Assembly (NCBI GenBank): GCA_948960675.1 | Contig: CARDPF010000160.1 | Span: 1 to 7,278 of the forward strand | Reading direction: 5' to 3' | Length of the DNA stretch: 7,278 nucleotides | Source: an uncultured Eisenbergiella sp. | GTDB taxonomy: Bacteria > Bacillota > Clostridia > Lachnospirales > Lachnospiraceae | Shown here: positions 1 to 5,957 of the stretch, one piece after another | Layout of the letters: each line of letters opens with the position of its first letter | Position numbering within the stretch: the stretch's first letter is position 1 | Position numbers and translations under genes: made by a program | Notes under the pieces: model-generated | The model's input: only the letters and a program-made list of their open reading frames with translations | Databases searched by the model: none | Told to the model about the DNA's origin: nothing

Positions 1-49
1 GCGACCACCGAGATCTACACTCTTTCCCTACACGACGCTCTTCCGATCT
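1..49 (+). other. Illumina P5/TruSeq read-1 adapter remnant (sequencing artefact)
   Basis: The first 49 bases match the Illumina universal adapter from GCGACCACCG through the read-1 primer end CTTCCGATCT. Only the first nine bases of the standard 58-base oligonucleotide are missing. The coding frame of the next gene makes family-like protein sense only from base 50 onward. This is therefore untrimmed library adapter at a contig end, not host DNA. Any gene call or similarity search should exclude it. Confidence 0.98.
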
Positions 50-424
50 ACACTTACCATTCCCTATTGGGCAGGACGATATTCAGGTTCTGGTATGGTG
101 AAAAACCTGATTGGGAAATACCCGAAGCTGGAAAAAGTATGTTCTAAACAGGAGCAAAAACCTTTGTTTATTTCATTTCTGCTACGTACATTTGTTTTCC
201 TGCCGGGAGATGCAGTGAGCATGTATCTTGGCGCAATGAGGATTCCTTTTCGGCATTATCTGGCAGGAGGAATATTGGGTACGGCATTGGGCGTTGTTTT
301 ATCCACGGTCCTTGGTTCCAGTATTACCGAACCTAGCTCACCGGCCTTTCTGCTATCGGCTGTTCTTATGACGCTTGTAGCATTGCTGTCTGTCATATAT
401 TACATAAAAGCCAGGCCGAAATGA
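50..424 (+). CDS. TVP38/TMEM64 (VTT, DedA-like) membrane protein, C-terminal part
   Basis: The 5' end is missing because the contig breaks at the adapter. The frame is open from base 50 and reads TLTIPYWAGRYSGSG before the first internal Met at 95. The true coding region therefore starts upstream of the sequenced DNA, and the 95 ATG is not its start. The fragment has about 124 residues. Family-typical features are the PYW-GR motif, a KYPKLEKV stretch, the segment LLRTFVFLPGD followed by a small-residue-rich reentrant/TM stretch (GGILGTALGVV), and a last hydrophobic helix ending IYYIKARPK. VTT/DedA proteins are integral membrane proteins, and several bacterial members are linked to lipid carrier or phospholipid flipping; the role of this one cannot be read from the fragment. 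No clear terminator follows. The stop TGA overlaps an ATG (ATGA, 421-424). Confidence 0.85.
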   Translation, partial: TLTIPYWAGRYSGSGMVKNLIGKYPKLEKVCSKQEQKPLFISFLLRTFVFLPGDAVSMYLGAMRIPFRHYLAGGILGTALGVVLSTVLGSSITEPSSPAFLLSAVLMTLVALLSVIYYIKARPK

Positions 425-540
425 AAACGCAGCCATTCGTCTCCCACAAAGCAACCGTTCACGGGACACATCCAACATTTGTTACGATGAGCGGCCCCCA
501 GACCGTGAACGGGAACCGAACCGTTACAGTTTCCGTGTGA
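421..540 (+). CDS. possible 39-residue small ORF coupled to the VTT gene
   Basis: The ATG at 421 overlaps the stop of the membrane-protein gene (ATGA) and opens a 39-codon frame ending TGA at 538-540. The product would start MKTQPFVSHKATVHG and end NRTVTVSV. It is polar, Thr/Val/His-rich, and has no membrane segment, signal peptide or recognised motif. The stop/start overlap is the only argument for translation, because no separate ribosome binding site is visible. The ORF also spans an inverted repeat (455-464 / 503-512). It may be a chance frame in a 3' untranslated region. I do not recognise it. Confidence 0.2.
   Translation: MKTQPFVSHKATVHGTHPTFVTMSGPQTVNGNRTVTVSV
455..512. repeat. 10-bp perfect inverted repeat, 38-bp spacer
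   Basis: CCGTTCACGG at 455-464 is exactly repeated in inverse orientation (CCGTGAACGG) at 503-512. The arms are separated by 38 bases, and no T-run follows, so it does not look like an intrinsic terminator. It lies about 45-100 bp upstream of the regulator promoter at 556-584. It could be a two-site operator or a long-loop hairpin at the end of the upstream transcript. Function is not established. Confidence 0.5.
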
Positions 541-543
541 AAT

Positions 544-561
544 ATCTTGAAAATCTTGAAA
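544..561 (+). repeat. 9-bp tandem direct repeat over the -35 box
   Basis: ATCTTGAAA occurs twice back to back (544-552 and 553-561). The second copy contains the -35 hexamer TTGAAA of the promoter for the regulator/kinase operon. Tandem direct repeats next to or over a -35 box are the usual form of OmpR-family binding sites. This is therefore a reasonable candidate autoregulatory site for the winged-helix domain encoded just downstream, but it is short and could be chance. Confidence 0.35.
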
Positions 562-584
562 AGCGGTTGCGCATATGCTATAGT
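556..584 (+). promoter_or_regulatory. sigma-A-type promoter of the LytTR-REC-wHTH/kinase operon
   Basis: TTGAAA (556-561) and TATAGT (579-584) are separated by exactly 17 bp. Transcription would begin near 591 and give a leader of about 70 nt before the ATG at 661. The region just upstream carries a 9-bp direct repeat and a 10-bp inverted repeat that could be regulator sites. Confidence 0.65.
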
Positions 585-660
585 GCTACTTAACATTTTG
601 GGGAATTGCGTACTATCAGGCAAAACATAAACGGGAGTAGTGTGAAGGGGAAATTGTCAG

Positions 661-1746
661 ATGCGGATTGCAGTATGCGGTGATGACGGATTGGGACTTG
701 TGCTCAAAGGCAGGGACGGGATTGTCCGGATTGCGTTTACGCGGCTTGAATACGTGGAAGTTGTAAATAAAATTGTGTCTTTTCACTTCATAGATGGCAT
801 GGTGCACAAAGTGACGGCAGCCCTGGCGGATTTGGAAGAAAAGCTTTTGTCCAGACCGGAATTTTTAAAGGTTCACCGTTCCTATCTGGTAAATTTAAAT
901 TATGTGCAGGCTGTCAGGGGTAACAGTATTGTCACAAACAATGGCCACACGATTTTGGTGGCGCGACAGCGGCTTGGCCAGGTGCAGGATGCCTATATGC
1001 ACTTTTTGCTTCATAAGGGGGAAAAGCAGCCGGATGCATCCCCTAAAAAAGAACGTGAAGAAGGGCCATGGCGCATTTTACTGGTGGATGATGAACCGGC
1101 AGATCGTATGCGCTGGGCGGACATTCTGTGCAGCCATGGATGCATTGTGCGGACGGCGGCGGAGGGGGAAGAGGCGCTTGCGCAGGCCGCGGACGGGGCG
1201 TATGACTGTGTGTTGCTTGACGTTATGCTTCCCGGGGAGGATGGATTTTCACTTTGCAAAAAGCTCTATACCCTGACACAGGCCCCTGTTATTTTTTTGA
1301 GCAGCTTTACAGGAACGGATAAGCAGGTGAAAGGTTTTGAGGCGGGCGGCACAGATTATATCACCAAGGATACGCCGGCAGAACTTTTTTGGGCTAAGGT
1401 GGAAACGCGTATCAGGCTGGCCGCGACCGGACAGAACTTTTGCAGATATGGCAGGCTTTTGCTGGACTTACCGGGCCGAAGGGCGTTTATGGACGAAAAA
1501 GAACTGGTTTTTACGCCCGTTGAATTTGACCTTTTGCAGCTGCTTTCAAAACAGGCTGGGCATATTTTTACGCCGGAGGAACTTTTTGGGCAGATATGGG
1601 GCGGGCGGCTCTGGGACGGCGGACAGACGGTGCAGATACATATGTCGCGCCTTCGGCGGAAGCTGGAAAAGGCATGCGAAGAACATTCGTTTATTGAAAC
1701 AGTCTGGGGGCAGGGATACCGTTTTGTTTTGCCGGACTGTCTATGA
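661..1746 (+). CDS. response regulator with LytTR - receiver - OmpR winged-helix architecture
   Basis: The product has 361 residues. Residues about 11-117 form a LytTR DNA-binding domain (RLEYVEV at 28-34, FLKVHRSYLVNLNYV at 68-82). A charged linker (118-136) leads to a receiver domain at about 137-252, with acidic pair D143/D144, phospho-acceptor D187 in LLDVMLPGEDG, Ser214 at the Thr/Ser position and K236 in DYITK. Residues about 263-358 are an OmpR/PhoB winged helix (TPVEFDLLQLL at 285-295, recognition-helix region TVQIHMSRLRRKLE, wing ETVWGQGYRF). All receiver residues needed for phosphorylation are present, although the usual Pro after the Lys is Asp237. Two DNA-binding domains of different classes flanking one receiver is unusual. 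An in-frame stop at 643-645 and no other start make 661 the only plausible start; AGGGG lies at 646-650. The kinase gene follows after 30 bp and is the likely partner. Confidence 0.93.
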   Translation: MRIAVCGDDGLGLVLKGRDGIVRIAFTRLEYVEVVNKIVSFHFIDGMVHKVTAALADLEEKLLSRPEFLKVHRSYLVNLNYVQAVRGNSIVTNNGHTILVARQRLGQVQDAYMHFLLHKGEKQPDASPKKEREEGPWRILLVDDEPADRMRWADILCSHGCIVRTAAEGEEALAQAADGAYDCVLLDVMLPGEDGFSLCKKLYTLTQAPVIFLSSFTGTDKQVKGFEAGGTDYITKDTPAELFWAKVETRIRLAATGQNFCRYGRLLLDLPGRRAFMDEKELVFTPVEFDLLQLLSKQAGHIFTPEELFGQIWGGRLWDGGQTVQIHMSRLRRKLEKACEEHSFIETVWGQGYRFVLPDCL

Positions 1747-1776
1747 GGCGGTTCCCATAAAAAGGAAGGAAAAGGA

Positions 1777-3717
1777 ATGGGGCAGCAAAAGTATTTGTGG
1801 CAGATACCGGCAGTTTTGGCTGTGCTGGCAGTTTTTTTTACGATCTTGTTTTATTTGGATAATAAATATGAAACGCCGCCGCCCTATGGGGCTTTAGGTG
1901 TGATTGACATAAACGGACGGGATTTTTTGCGCGGCGATCCCATTTTCCTGATTGACGGATGGCTGCTCACCGACGGGCGGGTAACGGACAAGCCTACTTA
2001 TATCGGGGAGTTTTCCAACCTGCAGCGGGGGGATTTGTCGGTTTCCCCCCATGGCAGGGCCTGCTACAGGCTGACGCTGCGTTATGACGGGGAACCTGTG
2101 GTGGTATCGGTGAATTTTCCCCAGTTATCCTCATGGTACAAAATTTTCCTGAACGAAACGGCAATTGCGGAGGGTGGGGGAAACGGACGCATTACGTTTC
2201 TGATGACGCCGGGAGACCACGTTTTGAGTGTGGAAACTTCGTCCGGCTTTGGGTATTATAGCGGAATGTACTTCCCGCCTGCGCTTGGGACACAGACCAT
2301 GCTTTCAAAGGCCGAAAATGTCCAAAGCTTTGCTTATGCGCTGGCTTTTCTTTTGCCGTTGGCGCTGGCGGTATTTACACTTTTTCTGTGGAGGACGGGG
2401 GGAAAGCCGGGGCGTTTCTTCGGAATGCTGTGCTGTTTTTATGCGCTTTACATGTTCCGCTATTTTGTATTTTTGTTTTCCATGCAGGCTGCGCCGTACT
2501 GGTTTGTGATACAGGACGCAGCGCTGTACGGCTTATGTTTTTGTGTGGTAAGACTTGCGGCACTGGCCTCCGGGCCGGATAACGACAACGCATGGAAACG
2601 GGTGCGGTGGGGCTTTTTTGCGATACCTGCCATGTTGCTTTTCTTATGCCTGCTGATTGGACTGTGGACATGGGCGGTCTTTTTACATGGAAGGCTCACC
2701 GACCTTTATTACATTTTTACATTCTGCTGCACGGTTCTATTTACATTAAGGGGCAGGGCCACAAAGGGCTGGGAAAACGGCTGTACCCTGGCTGGCGGCA
2801 CGGTCTTTGGCGCAGGATTGGTTCTCAATCTGTTTTGTTCCAACCGCTTTGAGCCGATCCGTTTTTTCTGGCAGTTTGAATGGTGTGGGTTTTGGCTTGT
2901 ACTGCTGTTTGGGGCAATGATGATTGCCCGCAGCCGCCGTATTTTGCGGGAAAATGATGCCCTCACCAACCATCTGGAGGAGCAGGTGGAAAAACGTACC
3001 GCAGAAATCACCCTGCTGCTGGAGGAACGCAAGGCGTTCTTTTCCGATATGGCACATGACTTAAAAGCGCCGGTATTTGCCACACAGTCTTATATCGAAG
3101 CAATCCGCAATAGCAGCGTCGGCGTGGATGCAAAGCTGAGCGGTTATCTGGAGCAGGTTCAGGCAAGGCAGCAGGAGATGGCACGGCGTCTGCAGGGGCT
3201 GTCCGCCATCAATGCGCTTGATAAAATTGATGAAAAATGGGAAAAAGTGCCGGTTTCGGAATTGTTTTTGGAATTGAATGCCATCTATCAGCGGGAAGCT
3301 GAAGTACGGTCCGTGTATTTTGAAGCAAAGCCTCCGGGACAGGACGCATCTTTATGGGCCCAGCCGGAAAAACTGCATATTCTTTTTGAAAACCTGATTT
3401 ACAACGCGTTTCGGGCAACACCGTGTGGGGGCCATATTGCGGTGTCGGCATCTTTGGGGGACAATATCCTTTACATCACCGTGGAGGATACCGGCTGTGG
3501 GATTGCCGAAAAAGAACTGCCCCATATTTTCCGGCGCTTCTATGTAGGGACAAACAACAGGGAAACCGGTACGGGACTGGGCCTTTATATTGTGCAAAGC
3601 ATCGTGACCGAACTTGGCGGCAGGATCCGCGCCATTTCCGGGGAAGGGGAAGGAACAACATTTGTAATGGAATTTCCCAATTACGAATCCAATATGGGTT
3701 TGGATGCTTCAAAATGA
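1777..3717 (+). CDS. 7TM-type (7TMR-DISM-like) sensor histidine kinase
   Basis: The product has 646 residues. A signal-anchor helix (about 10-28) precedes an extracytoplasmic beta-rich region of about 150 residues (29-182, ending GYYSGMYFPPALG). About seven hydrophobic helices follow (roughly 183-204, 213-235, 243-265, 278-300, 308-325, 334-352, 365-383). This is the layout of 7TMR-DISM receptors, which are thought to sense small ligands, often carbohydrates. There is no HAMP domain; a charged coiled coil (386-425) joins the last helix to the dimerisation domain. The phospho-acceptor is H427 in MAHDLKAP. The ATPase domain has an N box with N539/N543, a G1 box DTGCGI (571-576), an F-box region IFRRFY and a G2 box GTGLGL (598-603), all intact. 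A strong AAGGAAGG ribosome site lies just upstream. The gene sits 30 bp behind the LytTR-REC-wHTH regulator and most likely phosphorylates its D187. Its last 9 bp overlap the convergent kinase gene. Confidence 0.92.
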   Translation: MGQQKYLWQIPAVLAVLAVFFTILFYLDNKYETPPPYGALGVIDINGRDFLRGDPIFLIDGWLLTDGRVTDKPTYIGEFSNLQRGDLSVSPHGRACYRLTLRYDGEPVVVSVNFPQLSSWYKIFLNETAIAEGGGNGRITFLMTPGDHVLSVETSSGFGYYSGMYFPPALGTQTMLSKAENVQSFAYALAFLLPLALAVFTLFLWRTGGKPGRFFGMLCCFYALYMFRYFVFLFSMQAAPYWFVIQDAALYGLCFCVVRLAALASGPDNDNAWKRVRWGFFAIPAMLLFLCLLIGLWTWAVFLHGRLTDLYYIFTFCCTVLFTLRGRATKGWENGCTLAGGTVFGAGLVLNLFCSNRFEPIRFFWQFEWCGFWLVLLFGAMMIARSRRILRENDALTNHLEEQVEKRTAEITLLLEERKAFFSDMAHDLKAPVFATQSYIEAIRNSSVGVDAKLSGYLEQVQARQQEMARRLQGLSAINALDKIDEKWEKVPVSELFLELNAIYQREAEVRSVYFEAKPPGQDASLWAQPEKLHILFENLIYNAFRATPCGGHIAVSASLGDNILYITVEDTGCGIAEKELPHIFRRFYVGTNNRETGTGLGLYIVQSIVTELGGRIRAISGEGEGTTFVMEFPNYESNMGLDASK

Positions 3718-4977
3718 AATGCGCAAAACAAACAAGCCGTTTTGGGCAGAAAAAGAGTACATACCGTCGTAATGCTCTATGATGGCACAAATGCTGCGAA
3801 CCCCGATTCCGTGTCCACGGTGGGCACTGACCGGGATTCCGTGGGAAAAAAGGATGTTTTCTTCACAGGAATTGGCGATCTGCAAAAACATTTTTTTGTT
3901 TTTTTCGTATGCATAAACGTCTATGGAACCGGGTAATCCCTTTCCCTTTAGCTTTTGGCATGCGTGCAGTGCATTTTCCAGGGCATTTGACAGCAGCACA
4001 CACCAGTCGCTTTCCAATATCGGAATGTTTTGCGGAACGACTGCTTTAATGTTGATTGCGACGCCGAGTTTTTGGGCACGTCCATAAAAGGCGGAAAAAA
4101 TGAGGTTTGCAGCTTCATTTTCACAAAAAACAAAGACCTTTGCAGCTTCAATTTCCGAGCAGATTTCCTGTATATAAGTCTGTGCCTGTTCCAAACGTCC
4201 GGTTTCGATACACGACAAAAGATGCTGCATATGATGCCGCAGATCGTGACGGTATGCGCTTGCTTTGTGATGGGACTCCCGCAGCACCCCAATTTCCCGG
4301 ATTGCCTGTGTCATCTGGAGGTTTAGGATTTCCTGTGTCTGCTCCAGCTGTATGCGGATACGCCCGTCTTCCGAAACGCGCAGTACGAATAGCAAATATG
4401 CCACACTGCATACAAAAGGCATAAATTCTACAACGGCAGGATTTTCCTCCGGAAGCAGGTTCGTGTAGAATCTTGTCAGGTAGTCATAACCGTAATACAG
4501 CAGGGGAACCAGTCCAAACCGGCATTTTTCCGTCGCTGCATAATGGGAGATGGAGCGGACGGACGGAGCCACAAAGTGTAATAAAAGCAGAAGCATGGGC
4601 AGTGTGACGATAAGTTCGACGGTATCCTGCATCAGTGTCCCGCCGGAAAACACAGCCACAACCAACAGGGCAATCCAACGGCGCAGCTGGCAGCATAGAT
4701 ATGCGGTCAGGACTGAAATCAGGGGCCAAAGAAATTCCCCGCTTAAAATGCAGAGCATAATGACCAGCGGGATATGGGTAATGATGGGATAAAGGTATTT
4801 GACTATATAAATATCGGAAAAAAAATGAATCATGCCCTGCAGCAGCATGATGATGGATATGCCGCCTGCCATGAACAACCTTTTGGGACGGGTCCAGCGG
4901 ATGTCGCAGAAACCGGCGGACAGAAGCAAGCCAAAGACCCCTACGGCGGAAAGGTTTAGGATGGAAACTATATTCAT
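3709..4977 (-). CDS. AgrC-like GHKL sensor histidine kinase
   Basis: The product has 422 residues. The N-terminal half (to about residue 200) has six to seven hydrophobic segments separated by short loops, as in peptide-sensing AgrC/ComD-type kinases. A coiled-coil stretch (about 203-240) leads to the phospho-acceptor H244 in YRHDLRHHM. The GHKL ATPase domain follows, with N box LLSNALENALHAC (N331, N335) and G box RGHGIGVRSI (GHGIG at 388-392). The length and order are normal for HPK10-type kinases. The start ATG overlaps the stop of the upstream response regulator (ATGA, 4977-4974), and its own ribosome site is weak, which suggests translational coupling and a dedicated pair. No agrB- or agrD-like gene is visible in the window, so the ligand is unknown and need not be a peptide. 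The gene ends inside the last codons of the convergent kinase. Confidence 0.9.
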   Translation of the reverse strand: MNIVSILNLSAVGVFGLLLSAGFCDIRWTRPKRLFMAGGISIIMLLQGMIHFFSDIYIVKYLYPIITHIPLVIMLCILSGEFLWPLISVLTAYLCCQLRRWIALLVVAVFSGGTLMQDTVELIVTLPMLLLLLHFVAPSVRSISHYAATEKCRFGLVPLLYYGYDYLTRFYTNLLPEENPAVVEFMPFVCSVAYLLFVLRVSEDGRIRIQLEQTQEILNLQMTQAIREIGVLRESHHKASAYRHDLRHHMQHLLSCIETGRLEQAQTYIQEICSEIEAAKVFVFCENEAANLIFSAFYGRAQKLGVAINIKAVVPQNIPILESDWCVLLSNALENALHACQKLKGKGLPGSIDVYAYEKNKKMFLQIANSCEENILFSHGIPVSAHRGHGIGVRSICAIIEHYDGMYSFSAQNGLFVLRISF

Positions 4978-5711
4978 GATAGAAGAACCTGCCTTTTTCT
5001 AAATGCATACGAAAGGTAAAGATTTTTTATTTTAGAGCATTTTCCGTGGGGAATGGGTATTTCCGCATGGCTGGCCATGGTAATTCCTTTATAGGAGATG
5101 CTGTGGACATATTCCAAATTGATCAAAAAGGAGCGGTGCGGACGCAGGTAATTTTGGTATTGTGTCAGTTTACTGCACAGATCGTCCAGGCTTCCGGTGC
5201 TTTCCAATACCGTTCCGTTTTCCATATGAAACAATAACGTCCGTCCGATCACTTCACAATATTCCAGCTTTTCCAAATCAATCCTTGAAATACCGTTTTT
5301 GCAACGCAGGATCAGGCTACATTGCTGTGATCTTTTGTGGTCATTCAAAACGGAATCCATCAGTTCATAAAATTTTCCGGCATGGATTGGCTTTATCTGG
5401 TAGAAGTATGCACCGACGGAATAGGACTGTATGGCAAATTCCGAAGAGGATGTCAGAAAGATAATTTTTACGGCGCTGTCATACTGACGGATCTCCCTGG
5501 CCGCGCTGATTCCGTTTTCCCCCGGCATAATAATATCCAGAAACAGGATATCAAAGCGTACTCCCTTTTCGATATCTGCAAGCAATTCCAGGGAACTGTG
5601 AAAAGTTATGTAAGTGATTTCCTCGTGGCGTTGCGCCCGATATTGGCCAAGTAAAGCAGTGAGTTCATTTAACGTGGACAAATCATCGTCACAAAACCCT
5701 ATTTTTACCAT
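4974..5711 (-). CDS. LytTR-family response regulator (AgrA/LytR type)
   Basis: The product has 245 residues, the usual size for the family. The receiver domain (1-125) has acidic residues D8/D9, phospho-acceptor D59 in LFLDIIMPGENG, T87 and K107-P108. A LytTR DNA-binding domain occupies about 132-236 (LEKLEYCEVIG, LRPHRSFLINLEYVHSI). I chose the start at 5711 because GGAGGGAGAGG lies just upstream and the protein then begins MVKIGFCDDD, a standard receiver start. Extending to 5882 would add 57 residues translated from a GC-rich repeat and is rejected. The gene is first in a two-gene operon with the AgrC-like kinase, by a 4-bp overlap. Its LytTR domain is recognisably related to the N-terminal domain of the regulator at 661-1746. 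I find no convincing promoter for it on this strand. Confidence 0.94.
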   Translation of the reverse strand: MVKIGFCDDDLSTLNELTALLGQYRAQRHEEITYITFHSSLELLADIEKGVRFDILFLDIIMPGENGISAAREIRQYDSAVKIIFLTSSSEFAIQSYSVGAYFYQIKPIHAGKFYELMDSVLNDHKRSQQCSLILRCKNGISRIDLEKLEYCEVIGRTLLFHMENGTVLESTGSLDDLCSKLTQYQNYLRPHRSFLINLEYVHSISYKGITMASHAEIPIPHGKCSKIKNLYLSYAFRKRQVLLS

Positions 5712-5734
5712 AGATACCTCTCCCTCCAGAATAC

Positions 5735-5764
5735 TTGACATACAAGCCTTGCATTTCCTATAAT
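5735..5764 (+). promoter_or_regulatory. consensus-hexamer sigma-A promoter
   Basis: TTGACA (5735-5740) and TATAAT (5759-5764), both perfect matches, are separated by 18 bp. The predicted start site is about 5771, which coincides with the left terminus of repeat copy A (TGAAAGCC). A transcript would begin in the closing stem of that element. It could be a free-standing RNA, or a leader of about 550 nt running into the surface-protein gene at 6320. The promoter lies in the spacer upstream of the - strand LytTR regulator, so regulation at one gene could affect the other. Confidence 0.7.
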
Positions 5765-5768
5765 GTAC

Positions 5769-5932
5769 TATGAAAGCCCCGACCGGCAGCCGGGCGTATG
5801 GGCAAGCTTGCTTGCACAGATGCCCGGATATCGGGCGGGCAAGCCGGTATAAGCAAGTAGGGCGACAGCCCGGATTGCGCATACCGGCGGCGGTTGCGAG
5901 AGCGCGCCAGCGCGTAGCAACCGGCTTTCATA
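5769..5932 (+). repeat. GC-rich structured repeat, copy A (possible ncRNA or MITE-like element)
   Basis: The 164-bp element has 10-bp perfect terminal inverted repeats, TATGAAAGCC (5769-5778) and GGCTTTCATA (5923-5932). Inside, several hairpins are visible: GCCCG/CGGGC (5822-5826 / 5832-5836), a compound stem GCCGGTAT/ATACCGGC (5843-5850 / 5881-5888) enclosing GCAA/TTGC and GGGC-GACA-GCCC (5860-5871), and CGGTTGC/GCAACCG (5891-5897 / 5917-5923) enclosing GCGC/GCGC. The order of nested stems closed by a terminal stem is what a structured RNA shows. The inverted ends with TA at the outer edges would also suit a small non-autonomous transposon. I cannot decide between these, and I do not match it to a named RNA family. 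Confidence 0.7.
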
Positions 5933-5957
5933 CGTGGTGGCGTGCCACTTTATTATA

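Noticed and set aside
95..424. A complete 109-residue protein starting at the ATG at 95
   Set aside because: Family-like sequence continues in frame upstream to base 50, so the gene is truncated by the contig end, not started at 95.
5712..5882. N-terminal extension of the LytTR response regulator by 57 residues
   Set aside because: The extension is translated repeat sequence. A strong ribosome site and a canonical receiver start point to the ATG at 5711.
5937..5954. Intrinsic terminator after repeat copy A
   Set aside because: The stem is only 4-5 bp and the T-run is interrupted (TTTATT). It is mentioned in the intergenic entry but is too weak to call.
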